NCBI GenBank assembly: GCA_022842245.1
Contig: JALHPZ010000019.1
Location: forward strand, 1 to 64,000
Origin: Gemmataceae bacterium
GTDB lineage: Bacteria > Planctomycetota > Planctomycetia > Gemmatales > Gemmataceae
Reading direction: 5' to 3'
DNA: 64,000 nt
Shown in pieces: positions 1 through 8,175 of this stretch (position 1 is its first letter; every line of letters begins with the position of its first letter). A program made the translations under genes and the position numbers. The notes below the pieces were generated by a model that saw only the letters and a program-made list of their open reading frames with translations, was not told the origin of the DNA and made no database searches.

Positions 1-117
1 TGGCGACGTCCTGTCGAATGGAAGGTGTGAGAACCCCCACTCTGGCCGGACGTCGCCACTTTCGCCAGCCCAACTCCCTGACAGGTCAACAAGTTAAGGA
101 TTCACGCAACGGCATTC
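1..117 (-). mobile_element. 5' end of an IS4-like insertion sequence; transposase lies left of the window
   Basis: This stretch matches 43745-43864 almost base for base, with a few substitutions and small indels. There it lies directly upstream of a degenerate IS4-family transposase that starts at 43745 on the minus strand. By homology the transposase of this copy starts at base 1 and runs off the left edge. The shared sequence stops near base 117, which I take as the element boundary. It directly abuts the remnant of an unrelated reading frame. Confidence 0.6.
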
Positions 118-330
118 AGATATAAGCGATTTCGAGATGTCGATACAATCAAGGCCGAAGTTCATTCTTGGCTTTCGACCCAGTTCAATCCTGGTATTCC
201 TTTAGGAGGTGCCATCGTCGCAAGGATATTAGGTCACGATTCTGAGCAGGCCATCGCCTTTTTGAAGTGGTTAGGGCGCCTCTACGGTTTTACTCAATTG
301 GACACCGCTTCCCCCGCCCAAGTCGCATAA
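118..330 (+). pseudogene. C-terminal remnant of an unknown protein, cut by the IS end
   Basis: A frame with protein-like composition runs to a TAA stop at 328-330. It contains DTIKAEVHSWLSTQFNPG followed by LGGAIVARILGHDSEQAIAF. It has no start codon here and its 5' side is replaced by the IS end at about base 117. I read it as the last ~70 residues of an interrupted gene. The family is not recognised and no function is proposed. Its codon usage is less GC-rich than its neighbours, which would fit acquired DNA. Confidence 0.45.
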
Positions 331-373
331 GGTGTTGGAATCACAGCCGTATCTTCTCTGCTTGTCAGGTTCG

Positions 374-625
374 TTACGTCGGGAGCTTTCCGGCGTCGGC
401 CCCCAGCATGTTCAGGAAGCGTTCGCCGCTTTTCTTTGGCGAGTTGTCTTTGTACTTCGAAAATCGCCTGCCGACGGAGAACTTTACCGGTATCTGACGC
501 CCGACGAACTCGATTGACTCGCTTAAACCAACACTGTGAACTGCCTCGCGTCCGAATCGAGCCTCGACCTCCGCCAGCACGCGAACAATCTCGTCGAGTG
601 GTTCCCGTGGGGGCCGGAGTCTCAT
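374..625 (-). CDS. small hypothetical protein downstream of an HTH regulator
   Basis: This 83-residue frame starts 19 bases after the stop of the HTH gene on the same strand, so the two are probably co-transcribed. It is rich in charged residues, with an Arg/Glu-rich first half (REPLDEIVRVLAEVEARFG, helix-forming) and a Lys/Ser-rich second half. No family is recognised. The pairing of an XRE-type HTH protein with a short basic protein resembles toxin-antitoxin or regulator-partner modules, but nothing in the sequence proves that. It could also be a chance frame. Confidence 0.45.
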   Translation of the reverse strand: MRLRPPREPLDEIVRVLAEVEARFGREAVHSVGLSESIEFVGRQIPVKFSVGRRFSKYKDNSPKKSGERFLNMLGADAGKLPT

Positions 626-644
626 GACAACGGAAGCAATCGAT

Positions 645-1001
645 TTATCGCATCGAAACGGCCCCTAGCGTCAGCCGGCAGCCCACCGCGACGGCGTAGC
701 GGCCGAGTGTCTGCCAGGTCGGGTTCTTCGTGGCTCCCGTTTCCAATCGAGAGAGCGTTTCCAGCGCCAGACCGGTCTTCGCGGCGACATCGGCCAACGT
801 CAGACCGGCGGCTTCCCGGGCCGACTTGAGGGCCGCGACGGTCGAGCGGAGTTCGAAGTAAAACGGCGCGGCGTCCGCGAGATCATCCGGTGCAATGATG
901 TCTTCGAAGCCGGGCTTGCCCGCGAGCTTCGCGCGGGTCGCCTTCGCCGCCGTGCGGACTGAATAGGGAACGACCGTTTCCGCGGGTTTCATTGCCGGCA
1001 T
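645..1001 (-). CDS. XRE-family helix-turn-helix protein
   Basis: This 118-residue protein has a Cro/C1-type HTH in its second half, from about residue 55 to 110. The segment reads LKSAREAAGLTLADVAAKTG followed by LALETLSRLETGATKNPTWQ, the classic helix-turn-helix plus recognition helix pattern. The N-terminal ~50 residues (KPGFEDIIAPDDLADAAPF) form an extension like those of HigA- or MqsA-type antitoxins. It probably binds DNA as a dimer and may autoregulate. It sits 19 bases upstream of the 83-residue frame. The first ATG at 1001 is used; a second in-frame ATG lies three codons in. Confidence 0.75.
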   Translation of the reverse strand: MPAMKPAETVVPYSVRTAAKATRAKLAGKPGFEDIIAPDDLADAAPFYFELRSTVAALKSAREAAGLTLADVAAKTGLALETLSRLETGATKNPTWQTLGRYAVAVGCRLTLGAVSMR

Positions 1002-1152
1002 TCTACCCCGGTGCCGTTACTCGATGCCACTGTTTTTCGACACCGTCGGGACACTTCCACGGCCCGATGCGGGGCGCGCCGCGAACGCGCCCGGGTTCCC
1101 CGAAGCGGGTTTCGCCGCCTCCCGATTCCGTCGGCCGTCGTATCATTTCCGA

Positions 1153-1620
1153 ATGACCCCCACAACCGATCCCGAACTGGTTCGCAAGCTCGCCACGGTG
1201 CGGATGTTCCTGGCCGTGTTCGCCGTCGTGCAGGCGATCGCGGCGGGGGTCGTCGTCTTCTCCGTCCACAAGATGAACGTCGCCCTCGTCCGGCACCCGA
1301 ACGCGCCGGACATCGCCTTCGGCATCGCCGGCACCGTGCTGCTGCTCGTCGCGCTCTTCCTCCGCAAGGCCACGCTCCTCGTGCGGGCCGCCAAGCGCGA
1401 AGAGCCGGACCAGTTCTCCCGCTTCACGTCCGAGGTGCTGCTGCGGACCTTCCTGATCAACCTGCCCGCGATGGTGCTGATTGCCGGCTACGCCCTGACC
1501 TCCTCGCAGCCGTTGCTCTACCCCGCCGCCGTGGGGCTGGTGGCGGTCGGCTTCACGCGTCCGACGATGAGGCAATACGAGGCCTGGCGGGCCGACACGG
1601 GGCAAGTCGTGCGAAGCTGA
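1153..1620 (+). CDS. small multi-pass membrane protein
   Basis: This 155-residue protein has about four hydrophobic segments: VRMFLAVFAVVQAIAAGVVV near residue 15-40, IAFGIAGTVLLLVALFL near 55-72, FLINLPAMVLIAGYAL near 100-116, and LLYPAAVGLVAVGF near 120-135. Helices two and three are separated by a short basic loop. I chose the ATG at 1153 because the longer in-frame start at 1024 would add a Pro/Arg-rich stretch with no membrane or signal character. No family is recognised; it is probably an inner-membrane protein. Confidence 0.65.
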   Translation: MTPTTDPELVRKLATVRMFLAVFAVVQAIAAGVVVFSVHKMNVALVRHPNAPDIAFGIAGTVLLLVALFLRKATLLVRAAKREEPDQFSRFTSEVLLRTFLINLPAMVLIAGYALTSSQPLLYPAAVGLVAVGFTRPTMRQYEAWRADTGQVVRS

Positions 1621-1728
1621 ACCCATCGACACATCGAATCACGATCGAATCCGTTGCATCGTGGAACAGACCATTTACACTGTAGTCTTTCCACTCCCGA
1701 CAGACTCGAGCTGCCAACGGAGTCCGTG

Positions 1729-3609
1729 ATGCCGCCAAAATCCCGACGGGACGAATCCCGAGGCAAGAAGAAGAAACGGAAGCCGGAACGCCCGGCCTGG
1801 CTGATCCCCGCGATCGGCGGGGGCGGACTGACGTTGTGTCTGCTCATCGCGCTCATCGTCTGGCTGTCGTCGGGCCGAGGGGGTGGAGGGGGTGCCGGAG
1901 GGGGTGCCGGCGGTGGCGGTGGAAATGTCGGTGCGAACGCCGGCGAAGCGGGCGATCCGTCACGCGGGATCGCGTCGGCGCGCGAGCCGCAGGCCGGTCC
2001 GAATTCCTGGATCGCGACCGCCGTCCCGGACTCCGCGACGCCCGACAAGTGGAAGGTTCAGGCGGACCCGCCCGCGGTCCGCGCCGGCGAGCTCAAGTCG
2101 TTCATCCCCATGCCGGCCGAGAAGAAATTCAACGCCTTCGGATACGCGATTCAGGCCAACTGCGCGCATGTGGCGGTCTTCGCTCTCGGGGGACGATACG
2201 ACGCACTCGCTTACGATTGGATCCGCTACGACCTCACCAAAGCCGAACCGCTCGGACGCGTCAAACTCTATACGGACCTCAACGCCCCGGATCGGCTGAT
2301 ACCGGAATATCAGGATAACACGAAGGCCCTGCTCGCCGCGCTCAGCCCGTCCGGACAGCGGGTCGTCCTCGGAGACCATTTGGATCGCAAGGATGGCAAA
2401 CCCTTCGAAGTCTGGGGGGCGGACGGCCAGCGCGTGGCTCGGATCAACGTGCCATCCGTGACCCGGGATAGCGTTGAATGGGTCTGTTTCGGCGGCGAAG
2501 ACCGGATCTGGACCGCGACCCCCCGCTTGCTCACGCAATGGGACATCGCCACCGGCAAGCCGACCGTCGAGTTCAAGGACTTCACCGGGGGCCATCCGTG
2601 CGTCAGCCCCGGCGGCAAATACTTGGCCGCTTACCTCGCAGGCCGCGTCGCCATCCTCAACGCCGCCGACGGCACCGAGGTCGGCACGCTCCCCTTCAAG
2701 GACAAGCCAGGCAAGGGCGGCCTTGCGTTCGACCCGACCGGGAAATACCTCGCCGCCGCGCTCCAGACGAAACGGTACTATAGCGCCCTCGCCGTCTACG
2801 AACTGGTCGACGGACGCCGACTCGATGATCCGTTGACCGTGCACTCGCTGCACGCGCAACTTGATGCCGGCATCGCCTGGGTCGGCAAGCGGCAGGTAGC
2901 CGTCTTCTACGAGGGGATCCAACGCGCCGCCCTGGTCGATCTCGATCTGAACGCGCACGTCATGAGTTTCAGCGTCAATTCCGGAAAATACCACCTGCTG
3001 GGCCACCCCGCGCCGGACGGCCGCCACTGGCAGATGCGGAAGTTCAACGCCACCGAACTGACCAAGCTCGACGGTAAGTTGCCGAAGGTGGACGGCGTCC
3101 CGCAGCCCTGGTGCATCGCCGCCTCCTCAATCCCGAAGGAATATTTCGAAACGCTCGACAAGGCCCGCAACGGCGGCGTCCTCTGGCATCCCGGCGTGCC
3201 GGTCCAACTCGCCGTCTTCGGGAACCCGGTCGAAAAGGACAAGACGCTGCGCGGCAACGTCGCCGAGGATTGTGCCGACATCTGCGCCGACATGGGCTAT
3301 CGGATCGACCCCAAGGCCGAACTGACGCTGGAGATGAACATCAACATCTTCACGAATGGCGACCTCGGTTGCCGATCGCAGGTGAAGAAGAATGGCAAGA
3401 TGGTCTTCGGAGCGGAAGGCCACACGATCATGAACGCCACGACCATGCCTTTGACTCCTCGGAAGTATCGGAGCGGATTCTCCGCGGCACCGTATGGTCT
3501 TCAGAATTTGTACCTTTGCGACTCCGAGTTTCGCCGGCTGAACCTGCCGACGGATTTCGTTACCGGCGTGGATGGGCTGCTTGATCCGATCCTGACCATT
3601 CCCAAATAG
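1729..3609 (+). CDS. membrane-anchored WD40-like repeat protein
   Basis: This 626-residue protein has a Lys/Arg-rich cytoplasmic head (residues 1-22) and a single transmembrane helix (LIPAIGGGGLTLCLLIALIV, about 24-45). A poly-Gly linker follows at about 48-70, then a large extracytoplasmic region. The middle (about 115-420) has WD40/PQQ-like repeat signatures such as RVVLGDHLDRKDGKPFEVW and GLAFDPTGKYLAAAL, suggesting a beta-propeller. The last ~130 residues look like a separate beta-rich domain. The ATG at 1729 was chosen over the upstream in-frame start at 1654, which lacks coding character. Such proteins are common in planctomycetes. The role is unknown; protein-protein scaffolding is plausible. 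Confidence 0.75.
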   Translation: MPPKSRRDESRGKKKKRKPERPAWLIPAIGGGGLTLCLLIALIVWLSSGRGGGGGAGGGAGGGGGNVGANAGEAGDPSRGIASAREPQAGPNSWIATAVPDSATPDKWKVQADPPAVRAGELKSFIPMPAEKKFNAFGYAIQANCAHVAVFALGGRYDALAYDWIRYDLTKAEPLGRVKLYTDLNAPDRLIPEYQDNTKALLAALSPSGQRVVLGDHLDRKDGKPFEVWGADGQRVARINVPSVTRDSVEWVCFGGEDRIWTATPRLLTQWDIATGKPTVEFKDFTGGHPCVSPGGKYLAAYLAGRVAILNAADGTEVGTLPFKDKPGKGGLAFDPTGKYLAAALQTKRYYSALAVYELVDGRRLDDPLTVHSLHAQLDAGIAWVGKRQVAVFYEGIQRAALVDLDLNAHVMSFSVNSGKYHLLGHPAPDGRHWQMRKFNATELTKLDGKLPKVDGVPQPWCIAASSIPKEYFETLDKARNGGVLWHPGVPVQLAVFGNPVEKDKTLRGNVAEDCADICADMGYRIDPKAELTLEMNINIFTNGDLGCRSQVKKNGKMVFGAEGHTIMNATTMPLTPRKYRSGFSAAPYGLQNLYLCDSEFRRLNLPTDFVTGVDGLLDPILTIPK

Positions 3610-3706
3610 GGAGCGGACCGCCTCGGCCCGCCGGAGTGACCGCCTACCGGAATCGACGCAAGTCGTTATCAGGTAATACCAAACTGGAGTGGGTCCGGAA
3701 AATGTG

Positions 3707-3748
3707 AGTGGGTCCGCGGAGGGGTGGCGCGGGGGCGGCGGACCCACT
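3707..3748. terminator. hairpin between convergent genes, likely bidirectional terminator
   Basis: Perfect 11-base arms (3707-3717 and 3738-3748) enclose a GC-rich loop between the WD40-like gene (stop 3609) and pyrG (stop 3755). The position, in the convergent gap and just after the pyrG stop on the minus strand, supports a terminator. There is no clear T-run. Confidence 0.5.
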
Positions 3749-3754
3749 TTGCGG

Positions 3755-5395
3755 TCAGCCGACGATGACGGGGCGGCGGTCGTCCTTGCGGGACTGGCGG
3801 AGCTTCAGGGCGGCGCCGATGAAGTCGCGGAAGAGCGGGTGCGGGGCGATCGGCTTCGACTTGAACTCGGGGTGGCACTGCACGCCGACGAACCAGGGGT
3901 GGTTCGGCAGTTCGATCACTTCGACGAGCGAGCCGTCGGGGCTGGTGCCGGAGAAGACGAGGCCGGCGTTCTGGAGTTGCTCGCGGTAGTCGTTGTTCAC
4001 TTCGTAGCGGTGGCGGTGGCGTTCGGAGATCAGTTCGGACTTGTAGGCGGCCGCGGCGCGGGAATCGGGGAGCAGCTTGCAGTCGTAGGCGCCGAGGCGC
4101 ATCGTGCCGCCGACCTGCGTGATCTTCTTCTGTTCGTCGAGCAGGGCGACGACGGGGTGCGGGGTGTGTTTGTCGAACTCGGTGGAGTTGGCGCCCGTGA
4201 GGCCGAGGACGTTGCGGGCGTACTCGATGGTGGCGCACTGGAGGCCGAGGCAAATGCCGAAGAAGGGGAGGTTGTTCTCGCGGGCGTAGCGGATGGCTTC
4301 GATCTTGCCGTTGGTGCCGCGCTTGTCGAACCCGCCGGGGACGAGCAGGCCGTCGACGCCGCCCATGAGCGCCGCGGCGCCGTCCTTCTCGACGTTCTCG
4401 GCCTCGATGCGCGTCAGGCGAACCTTGCAGTTGTGCGCGATGCCGGCGTGGTCGAGGGCTTCATAAACCGACTTGTAGGCGTCGCGGTGCTTGACGTACT
4501 TGCCGACGAAGGCGATCTGCACCTCGTGCGCGGGCTTGATGATGCGGCCGAGCATTTCCTTCCAGTCGTCGAGCACCGGCGTGCGGGCGTTCGAGAGGTG
4601 CAGCTTCTCGACGACGATCTCGTCGAGCTTGTTGCCGTGCAGGCTCAGCGGCACCTCGTAGATGCTGTGATCGCGGTCCTTCTCCTCGATGACGGCCTTG
4701 CGCTCGATGCTGCACATCTGGGCGATCTTGTCGCAGTCCTCGTCGGGGATGTGGCGCTCGGTGCGGCAGATCACCACGTCGGGCTGGATGCCGATCTTGC
4801 GAAGTTCCTGCACGCTGTGCTGCGTCGGTTTCGTCTTCAACTCGCCGGCGGCCTTCAGATACGGCACCAGTGTGAGGTGGATGAACAGGCAGTTCTGCTT
4901 TCCGACTTCGAGGGCGAACTGGCGGATCGATTCGAAGAACGGCATCGCCTCGATGTCGCCGACGGTGCCGCCGATCTCGGTGATGACGACGTCGACGCCG
5001 GGCGTGACGAGCTTGCGGATGCAGGATTTGATTTCGTCGGTGACGTGCGGGATGACCTGCACGGTCTTGCCGCGGTAGACGCCGTTGCGTTCCTTGGTGA
5101 TGATCGACTGGTAGATCTTGCCGGTGGTGTAGTTACAGTCGCGGTTGAGCGGTGCGTTGGTGAAGCGTTCGTAGTGGCCGAGGTCGAGGTCGGTTTCGGC
5201 GCCGTCGTCGAGGACGTAGACTTCGCCGTGCTGGTAGGGGGACATGGTCCCTGGGTCGACGTTGATGTAGGGGTCGAACTTCTGCATGCGGACGGTGAGG
5301 CCGCGGCGTTCGAGGAGCATGCCGATGGAGGCGGAAGTCAGCCCTTTGCCGAGGGAACTGACGACGCCGCCCGTGACGAAAATATGCTTGGCCAT
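3755..5395 (-). CDS. pyrG: CTP synthase
   Basis: The enzyme converts UTP to CTP with ATP and glutamine, the last step of pyrimidine nucleotide synthesis in the cytoplasm. At 546 residues it has the usual length. The N-terminal synthetase domain opens with [20 protein letters not shown] (P-loop) and contains [20 protein letters not shown]. The C-terminal class I glutamine amidotransferase domain has the nucleophile elbow FFGICLGLQ and the catalytic GVQCHPEF His/Glu pair. The start at 5395 fits the conserved N-terminus exactly. Upstream is the phosphatase gene on the same strand, 143 bases away. Confidence 0.97.
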   Translation of the reverse strand: MAKHIFVTGGVVSSLGKGLTSASIGMLLERRGLTVRMQKFDPYINVDPGTMSPYQHGEVYVLDDGAETDLDLGHYERFTNAPLNRDCNYTTGKIYQSIITKERNGVYRGKTVQVIPHVTDEIKSCIRKLVTPGVDVVITEIGGTVGDIEAMPFFESIRQFALEVGKQNCLFIHLTLVPYLKAAGELKTKPTQHSVQELRKIGIQPDVVICRTERHIPDEDCDKIAQMCSIERKAVIEEKDRDHSIYEVPLSLHGNKLDEIVVEKLHLSNARTPVLDDWKEMLGRIIKPAHEVQIAFVGKYVKHRDAYKSVYEALDHAGIAHNCKVRLTRIEAENVEKDGAAALMGGVDGLLVPGGFDKRGTNGKIEAIRYARENNLPFFGICLGLQCATIEYARNVLGLTGANSTEFDKHTPHPVVALLDEQKKITQVGGTMRLGAYDCKLLPDSRAAAAYKSELISERHRHRYEVNNDYREQLQNAGLVFSGTSPDGSLVEVIELPNHPWFVGVQCHPEFKSKPIAPHPLFRDFIGAALKLRQSRKDDRRPVIVG

Positions 5396-5538
5396 TCCTC
5401 CACAACCCCAGCCGCGAACAGTACGGTCTCGTTCCTCCCTCCCGTTTTATCGAGTGCGCGGCTTCCGACCAATCGGCAAATCGCGAAGGCGCCGCGGGGC
5501 GGATCGGTCGGGTTTGCGTTTGTCGGATCGTGGCGTGT

Positions 5539-6846
5539 TCACCGGTCGGACATGCGGCCGACGGCGACGACGGTTCGGTCGTCGGCGGGCGGACCGTTGG
5601 TGAAGGCATTCAGATCGGCGAGGACGCGGTCGACAATCGTTCGGGAACCGCTGGGCCGGTCGGCGAGGACGGCATCGAGGCGTTCGACGCCGTAGACGTC
5701 GCCGGTGCGATTGACCGATTCGGTGACGCCGTCGGTGAAGAGGACGACCTGATCGCCGGGTGCGAAGTCGACAGTACACTCGGGGTAGTGCGTGCGCGCG
5801 GCACCGATACCGAGGGGGAGGCGTTGCACGCGGTTGAGGGGGATACGGGTGCCGTCCGCGGCGCGGAGCAGGCGCGGGGGCACGTGGCCGGCGCTGGCGT
5901 AGGTGAGTTGGTTCCGCGAGGGATTGAAGACGGCGGCGAAGGCGGTGATGAAACTGCCGGAGTGGCGGTTGTAGCGTCCGGCGAGGTTGGCGTTCAGGTG
6001 GGTGAGGAAGGCACCGGGCCGGCCGGGGGTGGCCGTGGCGGCATGGGCGATGCTGTGCGTGATGGCCATGAGCACGGCGGCGGGCGTACCGTGCCCGCTC
6101 ACATCCGCAATGAGCACGGCGAGCGATCCGTCTGGAAGAGGGAAGAAATCGTAGTAGTCGCCGCCGGCGCGGTTGGCGGTGCGATAGTGCACGGCCACGT
6201 CCAAGCCGGGCACGTCCGGCAACTCGGCCGGGAGCAGCGAGTGTTGGAGTTCGGCGATCTCGCGAATTTCCGCGTCCGCCGTTTCATAGGCGGCCCGCAG
6301 GCGCTGGGAGAGAACCAGCGTCTGCGTGGCGCGGCCGAATAGATTGGTCATCCAGACCAGTTCGGGCACCTGCTCCGGGGCGAACGCGCCGGGTTCTTCC
6401 CGCGTGAGCACGATGACGTTCGACGCCGCGCCCCCTTCGAAGATCGGGATCGCGAGTACCGATCGCTGCCCGGCCAGGAATTCGCGGGCGGGGTCGCCGG
6501 CGTCCAGTCGCAGGTCTCCGATCAGTTTTGGTTCGTCGGCATAGAGGAGCGATTCGAATAATCCACCGGTGATCGTCGGGAACCGATCGGAATTCACAAA
6601 CGGATCCGGCATGTCCTTCCAGAGATTGAACCGGGTCACGCGGACGCATGGCCGATCGACCCCCCGGCGCGAGAGCGTGATCTGCCGGGACGTCGGGAAG
6701 AGTTGTCCCATGCGCCGGGTGAATACGCGGTACATCTCCTGTGGATCGGAGTAGCGACTCAGCTCGCGCATGAGGTCGGAGCTGATGGCGAGACGCGCGC
6801 GCCAGTTGCGGGTCCGCGTATCGAAGAAATCGGGGGCCAGATTCAT
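5539..6846 (-). CDS. GAF-like sensor with PP2C-type (SpoIIE/RsbU) phosphatase domain
   Basis: This 435-residue protein probably dephosphorylates a Ser/Thr-phosphorylated partner, such as an anti-anti-sigma factor. Residues ~20-200 resemble a GAF sensor domain (SVLAIPIFEGG). A helical linker with ETADAEIREIAELQHSLLP leads into the SpoIIE/RsbU phosphatase fold. Metal-binding acidic motifs are visible: GGDYYDFF, VLIADVSGHG, LFTDGVTES and PADDRTVVAV. The ATG at 6846 begins MNLAPDFFD. The open frame continues upstream to 7266 but overlaps the divergent aguA gene, so the longer start is rejected. No partner kinase or STAS protein is adjacent. Confidence 0.85.
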   Translation of the reverse strand: MNLAPDFFDTRTRNWRARLAISSDLMRELSRYSDPQEMYRVFTRRMGQLFPTSRQITLSRRGVDRPCVRVTRFNLWKDMPDPFVNSDRFPTITGGLFESLLYADEPKLIGDLRLDAGDPAREFLAGQRSVLAIPIFEGGAASNVIVLTREEPGAFAPEQVPELVWMTNLFGRATQTLVLSQRLRAAYETADAEIREIAELQHSLLPAELPDVPGLDVAVHYRTANRAGGDYYDFFPLPDGSLAVLIADVSGHGTPAAVLMAITHSIAHAATATPGRPGAFLTHLNANLAGRYNRHSGSFITAFAAVFNPSRNQLTYASAGHVPPRLLRAADGTRIPLNRVQRLPLGIGAARTHYPECTVDFAPGDQVVLFTDGVTESVNRTGDVYGVERLDAVLADRPSGSRTIVDRVLADLNAFTNGPPADDRTVVAVGRMSDR

Positions 6847-7011
6847 CGGAAGTCCGCCTCCGGCGGAGACCGGTTCGGCGGTCCGGCGATCGAGCCGGAG
6901 CCGGGGCGGCGGTCTACTCCAAATCTGACCCGAACCGGCGCGGGAATGCAAGCGCCGAATCGGAAATCGGCCGCGACGCATCGGGGCTTGGCGGGCCGAT
7001 AAATTAACTCC

Positions 7012-8058
7012 ATGCACCACGCACAACCGCCCTTTCGCATGCCCGCCGAGTGGGAACCCCACGCCGGTACCTGGCTCGCCTGGCCCCACCGCAAGTCCGA
7101 CTGGCCCGGCAAGTTCGCCGTCGTGCCGTGGATCTACGGCGAAATCGTGCGCATCCTCAGCCGCTACGAACCGGTGAACGTCGTCGTACGCGACGCGACA
7201 ATGAAGGCGCGCGTGGCGGTGTTGTTGGAGAAGGTCCACGCCAACACATCGAACGTGCGGCTGCACGTCGCCGCGACCGATCGGAGTTGGGTCCGCGATT
7301 CGGGGCCGATCTTCGTGAAGGATGCGGCGGGAAAATCAGTCGCGCTCGACTGGCGGTTCAGCGCCTGGGCGAAGTACCCCGACTGGCGCGTCGACGACAA
7401 GCTGCCCGGTTCGATCGCGAAGTTCACAAAGACGCCGGTCGTTCAACCCAAACGCAATGGAAGCCGCATCGTGCTCGAGGGGGGCGGCATCGACGTCGAC
7501 GGCGCCGGCACGCTGCTCACCACCGAGGAGTGGCTGCTAAGCGATACGCAGGTCCGGAATCCGGGGATGACCCGCGCGGACTACGAGGCGGTCTTTGCGG
7601 AGTACCTGGGGATTCGCAAGGTGATCTGGCTCGGCCGCGGCATCGTCGGCGATGACACGCACGGCCATGTTGACGATTTGGCTCGCTTCGTTGGCGAGAG
7701 AACAGTTGTCACAATGGTCGAGTCGAACGAGATCGACGAGAATCATGAGTTATTGAAGGAGAACGTCGAGCGGCTTCGTTCCGCGATCGACGCGAAGGGC
7801 CGAAAGCTCGATGTGGTGACCTTGCCCATGCCAGCACCGCTGGTCTTCCGCGGCCAGCGTCTCCCGGCGAGCTATGCGAACTTCTACATTGCCAACGGCG
7901 TCGTAATCGTTCCGACATTCAACGACGCGAACGACCGCAAAGTCCTCGGTACGCTCGCCGAACTGTTCCCCGGCCGGGACGTGATCGGCATCAACAGTAC
8001 CGATCTTGTCTGGGGTCTCGGTACGCTGCACTGCCTCTCGCAGCAGGAGCCGGCGTAG
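7012..8058 (+). CDS. aguA: agmatine deiminase (peptidylarginine deiminase-like fold)
   Basis: The family hydrolyses agmatine to N-carbamoylputrescine and ammonia, a route to putrescine. This protein has 348 residues, a normal length. Recognisable motifs are MPAEWEPHAGTWLAWPH at the N-terminus, RSWVRDSGPIFV, LEGGGIDVDG, the catalytic-His region GDDTHGHVDDLARF, and the C-terminal nucleophile in GLGTLHCLSQQ (Cys341). Peptidylarginine deiminase of the Porphyromonas type shares the fold, so the exact substrate is inferred. It stands alone, divergent from the phosphatase gene and followed by a strong hairpin. Confidence 0.93.
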   Translation: MHHAQPPFRMPAEWEPHAGTWLAWPHRKSDWPGKFAVVPWIYGEIVRILSRYEPVNVVVRDATMKARVAVLLEKVHANTSNVRLHVAATDRSWVRDSGPIFVKDAAGKSVALDWRFSAWAKYPDWRVDDKLPGSIAKFTKTPVVQPKRNGSRIVLEGGGIDVDGAGTLLTTEEWLLSDTQVRNPGMTRADYEAVFAEYLGIRKVIWLGRGIVGDDTHGHVDDLARFVGERTVVTMVESNEIDENHELLKENVERLRSAIDAKGRKLDVVTLPMPAPLVFRGQRLPASYANFYIANGVVIVPTFNDANDRKVLGTLAELFPGRDVIGINSTDLVWGLGTLHCLSQQEPA

Positions 8059-8067
8059 AGTTGAGTC

Positions 8068-8090
8068 GGGCACTCGCTCCGCGAGTGCCC
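8068..8090. terminator. hairpin terminator after aguA
   Basis: A 9-bp perfect stem (8068-8076 with 8082-8090) has a 5-base loop and starts 9 bases after the aguA stop. A second copy of the arm occurs inverted at 8150-8164, so the convergent gap contains a larger inverted repeat that could serve both aguA and the kinase gene. Confidence 0.6.
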
Positions 8091-8175
8091 CCTGACAATT
8101 CATCAGAATCGAAAGGGCTGTTCTGAGGTCAAACGGAACGGGTCAGTCCCGGAGCGAGTGCCCGAATCTCTCCGC

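Noticed and set aside
3689..5695. Long open frame on the plus strand opposite pyrG
   Set aside because: It is a mirror of the conserved pyrG frame with no recognisable domain.
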